Numbered from the stretch's first letter, positions 51,749 through 60,940 are shown. The stretch is DNA of 64,000 bases from Arsenicicoccus piscis (GCF_022568835.1 NZ_JAKZHV010000009.1:62001-126000), one strand, 5' to 3'. Notes: a model not told the origin generated them from the sequence alone. Translations and numbers: made by a program.

Positions 51749-52938
51749 TCACCCACCGAGGTGCTGCGGGAGGGCGGTAGGACCGTCGTCCCTGCGTCCA
51801 CGTCCGGGTGGTGCAGATCGATCGCCGGCCGCTCGGACCGGATGCGGGGGAGCGACGTGAAGTTGTGCCGCGGCGGCGGGCACGAGGTCGCCCACTCCAG
51901 CGACGCGCCGAAGCCCCACGGGTCGTCGACGGTGACGTGCGGCGCATGCCGCTCGCTGATCCAGACGTTCCAGAGGAAGACCAGGGTCGAGGCACCGAGG
52001 AGGAAGGCGCCGACGCTGGAGACCTGGTTCAGCCAGACGAACCCGTCCTTGGGCAGGTAGTCCGCGTAGCGGCGAGGCATGCCCCAGACGCCGAGCAGGT
52101 GCTGGATGAGGAACGTCGTGTGAAACCCGATGAACAGCATCCAGAAGTGGATCTTGCCGAGCCGCTCGTCGAGCATCTTGCCGGTGAACTTCGGCCACCA
52201 CAAGTAGAACCCGGCGAACATCGCGAACACTACGGTGCCGAAGACCGTGTAGTGGAAGTGGGCGACGACGAAGTAGGAGTCGGTGACGTGGAAGTCCAGG
52301 GCCGGGCTGGCCAAGATGATGCCGGTCAGCCCACCGAAGAGGAAGGTCGTGATGAACCCCAGCGCCCAGACCAAGGGTGTGTCGAGGGTCAGCTGGCCAC
52401 CCCACATGGTGCCGATCCAGTTGAAGAACTTCACCCCGGTCGGCACCGAGATGAGCATCGACATGATGGCGAAGAAGGGCAGCAGCACCTGGCCGGTGGC
52501 GTACATGTGGTGGGCCCACACGGCTGAGGAGAGCGCGGCGATCGCGATCAGCGAGAAGATCATCGACTTGTAGCCGAACAGCGGCTTGCGGCTGAAGGCG
52601 GGGATGACCTCGCTGATGATGCCGAAGAACGGCAGCGCGATGATGTAGACCTCGGGGTGGCCGAAGAACCAGAACAGGTGCTGCCACAGGATGGGTCCGC
52701 CGTTGGCGGTGTCGACGACCTGCAGGCCCGGGGTCCAGAGCTCGGCGCGGATCATCATCGCGAGCACTCCACCGATGACGAAGAACACGAAAGACGTTGC
52801 GAGATATAGCAGTCCGATGACCTTGTGGTCGGTGCTCGCCGCCCAGCGCACCCAGTAGCCGGGGGAGCGACGTGGCGGACCAGGGGGAGCGGTTGACGTC
52901 GTCGAAGGTGCCTGCAGCCGGTCCGAAAGGATAGCCAT
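51733..52938 (-). CDS. ctaD: Cytochrome c oxidase subunit I with a large internal deletion
   Basis: 401 residues, where actinobacterial CtaD has about 570. The N terminus ([19 protein letters not shown]) runs to [12 protein letters not shown] and then passes directly into [20 protein letters not shown]. The retained part has the Cu-B ligands HPEVY and WAHHMY and the heme histidines of HFHYTVFG. Helices II-V are missing, including the low-spin heme His of the MHGTIM motif. The frame is not broken. As written it cannot hold a normal heme a, so the enzyme is probably non-functional unless the gap is an assembly error. Confidence 0.85.
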   Translation of the reverse strand: MAILSDRLQAPSTTSTAPPGPPRRSPGYWVRWAASTDHKVIGLLYLATSFVFFVIGGVLAMMIRAELWTPGLQVVDTANGGPILWQHLFWFFGHPEVYIIALPFFGIISEVIPAFSRKPLFGYKSMIFSLIAIAALSSAVWAHHMYATGQVLLPFFAIMSMLISVPTGVKFFNWIGTMWGGQLTLDTPLVWALGFITTFLFGGLTGIILASPALDFHVTDSYFVVAHFHYTVFGTVVFAMFAGFYLWWPKFTGKMLDERLGKIHFWMLFIGFHTTFLIQHLLGVWGMPRRYADYLPKDGFVWLNQVSSVGAFLLGASTLVFLWNVWISERHAPHVTVDDPWGFGASLEWATSCPPPRHNFTSLPRIRSERPAIDLHHPDVDAGTTVLPPSRSTSVGDQLGR

Positions 52939-53132
52939 GATGGTCCTCCCCGGTGCGCGTGACGGATGCCGACGCTGGGGTCCCAGTGCCGAGCGAGGCA
53001 AGGTCCAGACCTGACCCCAGTGGACCACCGACAGCAGACGGGCACAAGGGTCGGTGCATCGGGGTGCGGGTCGCCTGGGGCCGACCTAGACTCGGCACAC
53101 GTCGTCCCCGCACCCGAGAGAACGGCATCGCC

Positions 53133-53564
53133 ATGGCTGAGCTCGTCATCGACCGCGACTTCGCCGCCCCGTGCGAGCGACTCTTCCAGGCCTTCACCGA
53201 CCCGACCGTGCTGGTCGAGTGGTACGGCCCCGTGGGCTTCTCCGTCCCCCGCACCACCTGCGAGATCGACCCCCGCGTCGGAGGCCGCCGACGCCTGGAG
53301 CTGGTCAACGACGACGACCCCGTGCAACGCCTGTCGGTCGACGCGACCTTCACCGAGCTGGACCCGCCGTGGCTGATCGCGTCGCAGGAGGAGCTGCCCG
53401 ACGGCGGCACCTACGCGCTGCGGATCGAGATCGACTGCTGCGAGGGCAAGGAGCGCAGCCACGTCCGGCTCGTCCAGCTGCCGTGGCCGGGCGCCGACGT
53501 CGAGCAGATCCGCTCGGGCTGGGAGAGCTCGTTCACCAAGCTCGACGCGCTGCTCGACCTGTAG
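53133..53564 (+). CDS. SRPBCC/AHSA1-domain protein
   Basis: 143 residues. START-like fold of the Aha1/AHSA1 group: FAAPCERLFQAFTDPTVLVEWYGP at the N terminus (shown here as FQAFTDPTVLVEWYGP), CEIDPRVGGRRRLELV, and the C-terminal helix GWESSFTKLDALLDL. These proteins bind hydrophobic ligands in a helix-grip cavity; the ligand is unknown. ATG 53133 chosen by alignment to family starts. Followed by the 8-bp tandem repeat. Confidence 0.82.
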   Translation: MAELVIDRDFAAPCERLFQAFTDPTVLVEWYGPVGFSVPRTTCEIDPRVGGRRRLELVNDDDPVQRLSVDATFTELDPPWLIASQEELPDGGTYALRIEIDCCEGKERSHVRLVQLPWPGADVEQIRSGWESSFTKLDALLDL

Positions 53565-53570
53565 ACCGGG

Positions 53571-53602
53571 CTCAGCGGCTCAGCGGCTCAGCGGCTCAGC
53601 GC
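53571..53602. repeat. Four tandem copies of an 8-bp unit
   Basis: CTCAGCGG repeated three times, then CTCAGCGC. It lies between the SRPBCC gene and the end of the M23 gene and contains the latter's stop codon. Because the unit is not a multiple of three, slippage changes the last residues of the M23 protein. Confidence 0.9.
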
Positions 53603-54331
53603 CAGCACCGGCCCAGGGTCCACCGCCGTCGTCACGTCACCGCCGGCCGCGCGCACCTCGACGTGCAGCTGGCACCCGTCCGGTGCGCCCACCGATCCGG
53701 CCGTGGCGATCGGCTCGCCCACCGCGACCCGCTGCCCAGGACGCACGCGCACCGAGGCCGCGTGGGCCACCAGGACGTCCATCGCGTTGTCGGACGTCCG
53801 GATCCGAAACACGGTGGGGCCGTAGGAGCGCCCTGGTCGCGTCGGGGTGTCCGGAGCAAGGACCGTGCCGGCGATGCCGGCCAGGATGGTGGTGCCGCAC
53901 GCCATCGCGATGTCGGTGCCGTGGTGGAATCCCTGCTTGCCCGGGCACCGCGGGTCGGAGCCGTAGAGCGGGGACGTGGTGCAGCCGAAGGGGTTGAGCA
54001 CCGGCCAGGCCTCGGTGAACCACGGCGAGGTGTAGCGCGTGCGATCCGTCGTCGCGAACACGTCGTGCGGATCGACCGGCGGCTGCGCCGGCGCGCGTGC
54101 CGCCGTGCTGGTCGGGCTGCTGGTCGGGCTGGGTGAGCTGGGCGAGGCTGCGGCCTTCGTGGTCGTACTGAGCGACGGGCTGGTCGACGGGCTGGTCGAC
54201 GGGGCGACGGTGGGGGCGACGGACTCCGTGGTCGAGGCGCCGCTGCAGGCGGGGAGGGCGCCGAGGGCTGCGCAGAGCAGCACCGCGCCTACCGAGCGCC
54301 GTGCACCAGGCGCCTGTGGGTCGCGCGGCAC
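53588..54331 (-). CDS. M23-family peptidase lipoprotein
   Basis: 247 residues. Signal peptide with lipobox-like LPAC (Cys 29), a 50-residue Ser/Thr/Pro linker, then an M23 domain: HHGTDIAM near residues 141-148 supplies the HxxxD zinc ligands and HVEV near 225-228 the HxH-like ligand, with the last His replaced by Val. Zinc binding is therefore possibly weakened; many such LytM proteins are non-catalytic activators of cell-wall hydrolases. It would act at the cell envelope. Confidence 0.75.
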   Translation of the reverse strand: MPRDPQAPGARRSVGAVLLCAALGALPACSGASTTESVAPTVAPSTSPSTSPSLSTTTKAAASPSSPSPTSSPTSTAARAPAQPPVDPHDVFATTDRTRYTSPWFTEAWPVLNPFGCTTSPLYGSDPRCPGKQGFHHGTDIAMACGTTILAGIAGTVLAPDTPTRPGRSYGPTVFRIRTSDNAMDVLVAHAASVRVRPGQRVAVGEPIATAGSVGAPDGCQLHVEVRAAGGDVTTAVDPGPVLALSR

Positions 54332-54338
54332 AGCGAGC

Positions 54339-55112
54339 TCAGCCGGAGACGCCCAGGTCGACGACGACCACGGTGATGTTGTCGCGGCCGCCCTTGTCGA
54401 GCGCCAGCTCGACGAGCGAGCGGGCGGCCTCTGCGGGCGTGCCGGTGCCGAGCCACTCGGCGATCTCGTCGTCGGTCAGCTCGCCGTTGAGCCCGTCGCT
54501 GCACAGCAGCAGCCGACCCGTGGCCGGCAACCGGGTGAGCGTCACGGTCGTGTCGGCCGCACCGGTGCCGGTGAGCGCGCGGGTGAGCTGGTACTGCCCC
54601 GGGTGGTGCTGGGCCTCGGCCGCAGTGATCATGCCGAGCGCGAGCATCTCCTCGGCGACGTTGTGGTCGCGGGTCACCTGCGTGAGGGCCTGGTGATCGC
54701 CGCGGTCGTGGCCGCCGCCGTCACCACCACGTGCGCCGAGGACGTAGGCGCGGCTGTCGCCGACGTGCCCGATCACCACCTCGTCATCCTCCTGCACGGC
54801 CAGGATCAGCGTGGTGCCCATGTCGGACGTGACCTCGTCGCCGTCGGCCGCGCGCTGCAGCAGGTCCAAGGCGTCGGAGAAGGCTGACTCCACCAGCTCG
54901 ACCAGGGACTGCCCGGGGTGCGGGCCACGCTCTACGCGATTCACGGCCGCCTCGACCGCCAACCGGCTGGCCACCTCGCCGGCCTGGTGCCCGCCCATGC
55001 CGTCGGCCACCATCCAGTAGAAGTCGCCGACCGCGAAGCTGTCCTCGTTCTGGGCGGACACGCGCCCGATGTCGGTGTGCGCGGCATAGCGCGACCCGGT
55101 CGAAGTGGTCAT
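54339..55112 (-). CDS. PP2C-family serine/threonine phosphatase
   Basis: 257 residues. Metal-binding motifs VSAQNEDSF, MVADGMGGHQAGEVAS, LILAVQEDD..VGDSRAY and CSDGLNGELTDDEI are in the usual order, ending with GGRDNITVVVVDLG. Homologous to PstP/PrpC. It is divergent from the pgsA-gcvP block, which includes the FHA protein GarA, a known target of the matching kinases, so a link to that signalling is reasonable. Confidence 0.9.
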   Translation of the reverse strand: MTTSTGSRYAAHTDIGRVSAQNEDSFAVGDFYWMVADGMGGHQAGEVASRLAVEAAVNRVERGPHPGQSLVELVESAFSDALDLLQRAADGDEVTSDMGTTLILAVQEDDEVVIGHVGDSRAYVLGARGGDGGGHDRGDHQALTQVTRDHNVAEEMLALGMITAAEAQHHPGQYQLTRALTGTGAADTTVTLTRLPATGRLLLCSDGLNGELTDDEIAEWLGTGTPAEAARSLVELALDKGGRDNITVVVVDLGVSG

Positions 55113-55173
55113 GGGGGTGATCCTGCCAGGTCGACCGCCGATCCGCAGCAGCCCCAGCGCCTAGGCTGGTGCC

Positions 55174-55854
55174 ATGTCGAGCACCATCACCGTGAGCGAC
55201 CGGGTCTGGACCGTCCCCAACGCGCTGTCCGTGGTCCGGCTCCTCGGGGTGCCGCTCTTCTTGTGGCTGATCATCCGCGGGCACGACGGCTGGGCGCTGG
55301 CGGTCCTCGCCGGCTCTGCCGCGACGGACTATCTCGACGGCTGGATCGCCCGGCGCTTCGACCAGGTGACCCGGTTGGGGCAGCTGCTCGACCCGGTCGC
55401 GGACCGGCTCTACATCCTCTCCGCGCTCGCCGGGCTGCTCGTGCGCGGCATCGTGCCCTGGTGGCTGGTGGCGCTCATCGTGGGCCGTGACCTGTGGGGC
55501 GCCCTGGCGCTGCGGCGCTGGCGGTCCTACGGCCTGCGCACCCTGCCGGTCACGTTCGTCGGCAAGGCCGCGACGTTCAACCTGCTCTACGCCCTGCCGT
55601 TGCTGCTCCTCGGGCACGGCAGCGGGGCGGTGGCGGACGTGGTGCGGCCCATCGCGTGGGCCTTCACCTGGTGGGGCGTTGCCCTCTACTGGCTGGCCGC
55701 CGTGATGTACTTCGTCCAGGCCCAGCACCTGGTGGCAGCGGTCCGACACGAGGCTGCGGCCCCGCCGTCGACGCGCCGTCACCGGCTGGGCCCGACCGTC
55801 CAGCAGGCAGCGCACGAGCAAGCAGCGCACGAGCAGGGAGAGGTGTCACGGTGA
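55174..55854 (+). CDS. CDP-alcohol phosphatidyltransferase (PgsA2-like)
   Basis: 226 residues. The family signature D-x2-DG-x2-AR-x8-G-x3-D-x3-D is complete in TDYLDGWIARRFDQ and GQLLDPVADRLY (residues about 50-75), with four or more membrane helices. It transfers a phosphatidyl group to an alcohol such as glycerol phosphate. By synteny it corresponds to Rv1822 (pgsA2). The last 30 residues are a basic, repetitive tail (HEQAAHEQ). The stop overlaps the next start (GTGA). Confidence 0.88.
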   Translation: MSSTITVSDRVWTVPNALSVVRLLGVPLFLWLIIRGHDGWALAVLAGSAATDYLDGWIARRFDQVTRLGQLLDPVADRLYILSALAGLLVRGIVPWWLVALIVGRDLWGALALRRWRSYGLRTLPVTFVGKAATFNLLYALPLLLLGHGSGAVADVVRPIAWAFTWWGVALYWLAAVMYFVQAQHLVAAVRHEAAAPPSTRRHRLGPTVQQAAHEQAAHEQGEVSR

Positions 55855-56816
55855 GCACGGCTGCGCCCCGGCGTCCAGACGCCTCGATGACCCTGCTCAC
55901 CGAGATGATGGAGCGGCCGCTCGACCCGGCCTACGCGGCCGAGGCCGAGCGACGGGTCGCCCGCGGTCTGTCACCGACGCCGCCCCCTCGACCGCTGCGC
56001 ATCGCTGCGATCCTGCTCGTCCTCGCGCTGGTCATCACGATCGCCGCCCTCGCGCTGCGCCAGCCCCGAGCCGTGATCGCCGAGCAGAAGGCCGACCTGA
56101 TCAGCCGCATCGAGGAGCGTCAGCAGGCCGGCGACGCCCAGCGGGCGCGGGCCGCCACGCTCAACCAGGAGATCGCCACGGCGCGCGGTCAGCTGCTCGC
56201 CGCCCAGGACCTCCAGACGCTCAACAGCGAGCTCGCGGCTGCCGAGCTCGGCACCGGCGCCATCGCGGTCAGCGGCCCCGGGGTGGTCATCACGCTCGAC
56301 GACTCCGCACAGGCCGCAGGATCCGGCGCCGCGGGCGACCCTCGCGCGGCCGGTGACGTCGACCAGGGCCGGGTGCAGGCTCGCGACCTCGCGATCGTCG
56401 CCAACGGCCTGTGGCAGGCCGGTGCCGAGGCGGTCTCGATCAACGGTCACCGACTCACCTCGCTGTCGGCGATCCGGTTCGCAGGCGACGCGCTGATCGT
56501 GGACTTCCGTCCGCTCACCCGGCCCTACGTCGTCTCGGCGATCGGTGAGAAGGGCCAGCTGCACACGCGGTTCGTCGGCACCGACGCCGGCAGCTACGCC
56601 CAGGGTCTCGCCGACAACTATGGCGTCCGCTACTCCGTGGACGACCACGACCAGCTGACCCTGCCCGCCGATCCGTCCATGGACGTGCGCGTCGCCCGGG
56701 TGCCCGGTGCCGGCCCCAGCGCCGCAGCGACCAGCGGCGCAGCCCCCACTACCGCCACGAACACTCCCGCAGCGACCACCACCGCAACGACCACCAAGGA
56801 GGCGGTCTCCCCGTGA
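55851..56816 (+). CDS. DUF881 family membrane-anchored protein
   Basis: 321 residues: cytoplasmic N terminus, one membrane helix (IAAILLVLALVITIAALAL), a coiled coil (NQEIATARGQLLAAQDLQ), then the DUF881 domain with GPGVVITLDDS and AEAVSINGHRLTSLSAIRF. It corresponds to Rv1823 by position. The C-terminal 40 residues are Ala/Thr-rich. Overlaps neighbours on both sides, so it is translationally coupled. The function of the family is unknown, though it travels with sbp. Confidence 0.85.
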   Translation: MSTAAPRRPDASMTLLTEMMERPLDPAYAAEAERRVARGLSPTPPPRPLRIAAILLVLALVITIAALALRQPRAVIAEQKADLISRIEERQQAGDAQRARAATLNQEIATARGQLLAAQDLQTLNSELAAAELGTGAIAVSGPGVVITLDDSAQAAGSGAAGDPRAAGDVDQGRVQARDLAIVANGLWQAGAEAVSINGHRLTSLSAIRFAGDALIVDFRPLTRPYVVSAIGEKGQLHTRFVGTDAGSYAQGLADNYGVRYSVDDHDQLTLPADPSMDVRVARVPGAGPSAAATSGAAPTTATNTPAATTTATTTKEAVSP

Positions 56817-57145
56817 TCCCAGCCCTCGGACTGATCGTGGGCATCGCCCTCGGCATCTTCCTGGACCCCTCGGTGCCGGTCTGGCTCCAGCCCTACCTCC
56901 CGATCGCGGTCATCGCGGCGCTCGACGCGGTCTTCGGTGGCATCCGGGCCGTGCTGGACGGCATCTTCAACGACAAGGTCTTCGTGATCTCGTTCCTGTC
57001 CAACGTGGTCGTGGCGGCCCTGATCGTCTTCCTCGGCGACCAGCTGGGCGTGGGCTCGCAGCTGTCGACCGGTGTCGTCGTGGTCCTCGGCATCCGGATC
57101 TTCTCCAACGTCGCCTCCATCCGCCGACACCTCTTCCACGCATGA
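56813..57145 (+). CDS. sbp: Small basic protein family, DUF1290
   Basis: 110 residues with three membrane segments (IPALGLIVGIALGIFL, YLPIAVIAALDAVFGGIRA, LSNVVVAALIVFLGDQLG) and the conserved end VVLGIRIFSNVASIRRHLF. Always encoded between DUF881 genes near cell-division loci in Gram-positive bacteria; corresponds to Rv1824. GTG start in the ATGA/GTGA overlap. Confidence 0.9.
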   Translation: MIPALGLIVGIALGIFLDPSVPVWLQPYLPIAVIAALDAVFGGIRAVLDGIFNDKVFVISFLSNVVVAALIVFLGDQLGVGSQLSTGVVVVLGIRIFSNVASIRRHLFHA

Positions 57146-57921
57146 GCAGCACGACGCCTCCGCCGCCGCCCACCGACCCCACCCGGCAGGAGTCGGGCTG
57201 GAGCCGGCTGCTGGAGGCAGCCAAGCCACGGGCCAACCGCAAGACGGCCGTCGCCACCGCGCTGGCCCTCGCCCTCGGGTTCGCCGTGGCGACGCAGGTG
57301 CAGGCCACCGGCAAGCAGGGCCTGGAGTCGTTGCGCACCACCGACCTCGTGCGCATCCTCGACGACCAGACCTCGCGCAACGAGCGCCTGGACCTCGAGA
57401 CGCGCCGGCTGCAGGCCACCCGCGACGAGCTCGTCAACGGCAGCTCCAAGGACGAGGCCGCCGTCAAGGCCGCCACGGAGCGGCTGAACCAGCTGCGCAT
57501 CCTCGCGGGCACGGTCAAGGCCACCGGGCCAGGCATCACCATGACCATCACCGGCCAGCCCGGTCAGGTCACCTACCCCACCCTGCTGGACCTGGTGCAG
57601 GAGCTGCGCGACGCGGGTGCCGAGGCGATCCAGATCGGCACGGCCCGGGTGGTCGCCCAGTCCTACATCGCCGAGCACGACGGTGCGCTCTACGTCGACA
57701 ACACCAAGCTCACGCTGCCCTACACGATCAAGGCCGTGGGCGACGGAGACACCCTGCAGGCGGCGATGAACTTCCCCGGTGGGATCGTCGAGACGATCCG
57801 CCAGCAAGGTGCCGAGGCCACCGTCACCAAGGCGCCGTCCGTGCTGGTCGATGCGTTGCAGCAGCCACCGACCGATAGATACGCTCGGCCTGTCCCGAGT
57901 GCCAGCCCGTCCGCTCCCTGA
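57142..57921 (+). CDS. Second DUF881 family protein
   Basis: 259 residues. One membrane helix (ATALALALGFAVATQVQA), a coiled coil around residues 65-115, then DUF881 with GPGITMTITGQPG and AEAIQIGTARVVAQSYI. Corresponds to Rv1825. Starts in the sbp stop (ATGA). The C terminus is a short Pro/Ser tail. Confidence 0.87.
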   Translation: MSSTTPPPPPTDPTRQESGWSRLLEAAKPRANRKTAVATALALALGFAVATQVQATGKQGLESLRTTDLVRILDDQTSRNERLDLETRRLQATRDELVNGSSKDEAAVKAATERLNQLRILAGTVKATGPGITMTITGQPGQVTYPTLLDLVQELRDAGAEAIQIGTARVVAQSYIAEHDGALYVDNTKLTLPYTIKAVGDGDTLQAAMNFPGGIVETIRQQGAEATVTKAPSVLVDALQQPPTDRYARPVPSASPSAP

Positions 57922-58014
57922 GCGGCCACCCACTCGACCAGCTGGACCCGGCCGACCGGCCAGCGCCACGACCCATTCGTGCCAGTCACCGCCGCAGTAC
58001 CTCGAAGGAGAGCC

Positions 58015-58401
58015 ATGTCCGAGCTGACCTACCCGTCGTCCCTTCGCTACACCACCGACCACGAGTGGGTGAAGATCGACGGCGACCAGGCCACCGTGGG
58101 GATCACGGCGTTCGCCCAGGACGCCTTGGGCGACGTGGTCTACGTGAGCCTTCCGGCCGTCGGTGACGAGGTCACGGCGGGGGAGTCGTGCGGCGAGGTG
58201 GAGTCGACCAAGTCCGTCTCCGACCTCTACGCCCCGCTGACCGGCACGGTGACCGCCGCCAACGAGCAGCTGGACGGTCAGCCGGAGCTGGTCAACACCG
58301 ACCCCTACGGCGACGGCTGGATGTTCACCGTCCAGATCTCGGACGAGGGCGAGCTCGACGCGCTTGTCGACGTCGACACCTACCAGGACAGCCTGACCTG
58401 A
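58015..58401 (+). CDS. gcvH: Glycine cleavage system H protein
   Basis: 128 residues. The lipoyl-lysine is in [19 protein letters not shown] (Lys near residue 66), with [12 protein letters not shown] at the start and [14 protein letters not shown] near the end. It carries the aminomethyl group from the P protein (GcvP, encoded at the end of this block) to the T protein. GAAGGAGAG precedes the ATG. Confidence 0.95.
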   Translation: MSELTYPSSLRYTTDHEWVKIDGDQATVGITAFAQDALGDVVYVSLPAVGDEVTAGESCGEVESTKSVSDLYAPLTGTVTAANEQLDGQPELVNTDPYGDGWMFTVQISDEGELDALVDVDTYQDSLT

Positions 58402-58453
58402 CCAGTAGCATGATGCTTCGGCCGGCTGGCCGAGCGTAGGAGGGAGACTGCAC

Positions 58454-58909
58454 GTGAGCAGCCAAGACAACGATCGTCCGGCACGGGTCGACGGTCCGTC
58501 GACAATGCACTTCCCCGGCGTCGGGGTCGAGCCCACCGATACCGGCCATGACATCGAGGGCACCCTGACCACCCAGGACCAGGCGACCGTCGACGCCCTG
58601 CGTCCTGGCACCGCCCTGCTCGTCGTGCTCCGTGGACCCAACACCGGCGCCCGCTTCCTCCTGGACGCCGACGAGGTGAGCGCCGGCCGCCACCCCGACA
58701 GCGACATCTTCCTCGACGACGTGACCGTGTCCCGACGGCACGCGGTCTTCGTCCGGAACGGCTCGCACTTCGAGGTCCGCGACGTGGGCTCCCTCAACGG
58801 GACCTACGTCAACCGCGAGCGCACCGACGTCGGCGCCCTGAACGCCGGCGACGAGGTGCAGATCGGCAAGTTCCGGCTGGTCTTCTACGCCGCTGCCGCG
58901 GGGGCGTGA
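58454..58909 (+). CDS. garA: FHA-domain regulator, GarA/OdhI type
   Basis: 151 residues. FHA core with GRHPDSDIFLDDVTVSRRHA split around the phospho-threonine binding residues (GRHPDSDI, VSRRHA) and VGSLNGTYVNRE. In relatives, phosphorylation of an N-terminal ETT/ETTSVFR-like threonine switches inhibition of 2-oxoglutarate dehydrogenase. Here the matching stretch reads EGTLTTQD, so the Thr is present but the surrounding ETT motif differs. It sits between gcvH and the MerR gene, as Rv1827. Confidence 0.88.
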   Translation: MSSQDNDRPARVDGPSTMHFPGVGVEPTDTGHDIEGTLTTQDQATVDALRPGTALLVVLRGPNTGARFLLDADEVSAGRHPDSDIFLDDVTVSRRHAVFVRNGSHFEVRDVGSLNGTYVNRERTDVGALNAGDEVQIGKFRLVFYAAAAGA

Positions 58910-59616
58910 GCGCTCGACCGCTGACCATCGGGGCGGTCCTGGCGCAGCTGCAGCCGGACTTTCCCGACATCAGCATCTCCAAGATCCGGTTCCTGGAGGC
59001 CAAGGGCCTCGTCACGCCCGCACGGACCGGGTCCGGCTATCGCACCTACACCGCTTCGGACGTGGACCGGCTGCGCTACGTCCTCACCGCCCAGCGCGAC
59101 TGGTTCTGGCCGCTCAAGGTGATCGCCGACGCGCTGGACGCGATGGACCGCGGGCTGGAGGCGCCGACCCCGAGTGCTGGTGCGGGATCCCTTCCAGCGG
59201 CACCGCCGGCGCCCGTCGACCCGTCCCTGCCGAGCGCGGCCGACCTCTCGGTCGCCCCGACGACGCTGCGCCTCACCGGTCGTGAGCTGGCGACGGCAGC
59301 CGGCCTGGACGAGCCCACCGTCGCCGCCCTGGTGCAGTTCGGGCTGCTGCGAGCCGACGCCCAGGGTCACTTCGACGACGCTGCCCTGGCGGTGGCCCGG
59401 GCTGCCGGCGCTCTCGGGTCCTACGGCCTGGAGGCGCGCCACCTGCGCCCGTTCAAGATGGCGGCCGACCGAGAGCTCGGCCTGGTCCAGCAGGTGGCGC
59501 GACCGCACCGGGGCTCGGCCGCCGACCCCGAGGGGAGCGATCGCACGGGTGAGGTGCTCGCCGCCTGCCTCGCCCTGCACACCGCCCTGGTGCGTCAGGG
59601 GCTGACCGCGAGGTAG
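58906..59616 (+). CDS. ftsR: MerR-family regulator, FtsR/Rv1828 type
   Basis: 236 residues. N-terminal MerR winged helix (ISISKIRFLEAKGLVTPART and GYRTYTASDVDRLRYVL), then a linker of about 45 residues rich in Ala/Pro, and a helical effector domain. Corresponds to Rv1828 and to C. glutamicum FtsR, which activates ftsZ. Starts in the garA stop (GTGA overlap). Confidence 0.87.
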   Translation: MSARPLTIGAVLAQLQPDFPDISISKIRFLEAKGLVTPARTGSGYRTYTASDVDRLRYVLTAQRDWFWPLKVIADALDAMDRGLEAPTPSAGAGSLPAAPPAPVDPSLPSAADLSVAPTTLRLTGRELATAAGLDEPTVAALVQFGLLRADAQGHFDDAALAVARAAGALGSYGLEARHLRPFKMAADRELGLVQQVARPHRGSAADPEGSDRTGEVLAACLALHTALVRQGLTAR

Positions 59617-59625
59617 GTTGGACGG

Positions 59626-60126
59626 GTGAAGAGGCTCGAGGTCCACGGAGTTCGCGTCGAGATGCCGACCAACCAGCCGATCGTGTTGCTGAAGGAGAGC
59701 GACGGCACGCGGTACCTACCGATCTGGGTCGGGGCGGCCGAGGCGACGGCGATCGCGTACGCCCAGCAGGGCATCGTGCCCCCGCGCCCGCTCACCCACG
59801 ACCTGCTGGTCAACGTGATCGAGGCCCTCGGCCACACGATCACCGAGATCCGCATCGACGCCATCGTCGACAACGTCTTCCACGCCGTCCTCGTCTTCGA
59901 CCACACCATCGAGGTGAGCGCGCGCGCGTCGGACGCCATCGCGCTGGCGCTGCGGCTCGACCACGAGATCGTGGGCCGCCCCGAGGTCGTCGAGGAGGCC
60001 GGCGTCATCATCAGCGAGGGTGAGGACGCCGAGGACGAGGTCGAGAAGTTCCGCGAGTTCCTCGACCAGATCTCGCCCGAGGACTTCGAGGGCGAGGAGG
60101 GGCCGGACCGGCCCGCGTCGTCCTGA
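59626..60126 (+). CDS. Bifunctional nuclease family protein (DUF151)
   Basis: 166 residues. BFN domain: PIVLLKESDGTRYLPIWVGAAEATAI (in pieces VLLKESDGTRYLPIW) and SARASDAIALALR near 103-115. The C terminus is acidic. Plant BFN1 relatives have DNase/RNase activity, but the bacterial role is not settled. Corresponds to Rv1829. GTG start. Confidence 0.88.
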   Translation: MKRLEVHGVRVEMPTNQPIVLLKESDGTRYLPIWVGAAEATAIAYAQQGIVPPRPLTHDLLVNVIEALGHTITEIRIDAIVDNVFHAVLVFDHTIEVSARASDAIALALRLDHEIVGRPEVVEEAGVIISEGEDAEDEVEKFREFLDQISPEDFEGEEGPDRPASS

Positions 60127-60254
60127 GCAGCCGCTCGGCGACACGCCCGCGGACGCATGGACCCGTTCGGTCGTTGACCGCGACCGAGGCGCGCCGTACC
60201 GTCAATAGCGTGTCGACAGCCTGGCTCGACGCTGGACGAGGAACTGGAGGCGAT

Positions 60255-60812
60255 GTGAGCGGGACCCCTCGTGAGCCCTCCGCCTCCCAGGGCAAGCTCT
60301 TCGACGACGACCTTCCGGAGCTGTCCGAGGACATCGGCTACCGCGGTCCGACGGCCTGCCGGGCGGCCGGCATCACCTACCGCCAGCTGGACTACTGGGC
60401 CCGCACCGGCCTGGTCGAGCCCTCCGTGCGCACCGCTACCGGCTCCGGCACCCAGCGGCTCTACGGCTTCCGCGACATCCTCGTGCTCAAGGTCGTCAAG
60501 CGACTGCTCGACACCGGCGTCTCGCTGCAGCAGATCCGGGTCGCCGTGCAGTCGCTGCGCGACCGGGGCGTCGAGGACCTCGCCGGGATCACCTTGATGA
60601 GTGACGGCGCCTCGGTCTACGAGTGCACCTCCGCCGACGAGGTCATCGACCTGGTCCAGGGTGGCCAGGGCGTGTTCGGGATCGCCGTCGGGCGCGTGTG
60701 GCGCGAGGTCGAGGGGGAGCTGTCGGCGCTGCCGAGCGAGCGCACCGACGACCACGCCGAGTTCCCGGGCGACGAGCTGTTGGCGCGGCGTCGCGCCCGT
60801 TCGGCGGGGTAG
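60255..60812 (+). CDS. Second MerR-family regulator (Rv1830 type)
   Basis: 185 residues. MerR domain GPTACRAAGITYRQLDYWARTG and RLYGFRDILVLKVVKRLLD near residues 32-90, and a short C-terminal helical part. Corresponds to Rv1830. GTG at 60255 has GGAGGCGA upstream. A glycine riboswitch and gcvP follow, so read-through from this gene into gcvP would be subject to the riboswitch. Confidence 0.87.
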   Translation: MSGTPREPSASQGKLFDDDLPELSEDIGYRGPTACRAAGITYRQLDYWARTGLVEPSVRTATGSGTQRLYGFRDILVLKVVKRLLDTGVSLQQIRVAVQSLRDRGVEDLAGITLMSDGASVYECTSADEVIDLVQGGQGVFGIAVGRVWREVEGELSALPSERTDDHAEFPGDELLARRRARSAG

Positions 60813-60842
60813 TCGCGGGCCTCGGGTGCTAGCCTGACCCCG

Positions 60843-60940
60843 CCGACAACTCCCGTGGGAGAGTCCCCGCTCGACGGGGCGCCGAAGGGGCAACCTCCCC
60901 GGAACCTCTCAGGCACCAGGACCGCGGGGGCAGGTGCACT
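60843..60940 (+). promoter_or_regulatory. Glycine riboswitch, single aptamer, upstream of gcvP
   Basis: Hallmark conserved segments are all present and in order: GGGAGAGTCC, CGCCGAAGGGGCAA, CCTCTCAGGCACC and AGGACCGCGGGGG. It lies about 90 bases before gcvP, the glycine decarboxylase gene that is a classic target: glycine binding would switch it on. Only one aptamer is seen; the sequence after 60940 shows no second copy. Confidence 0.88.
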
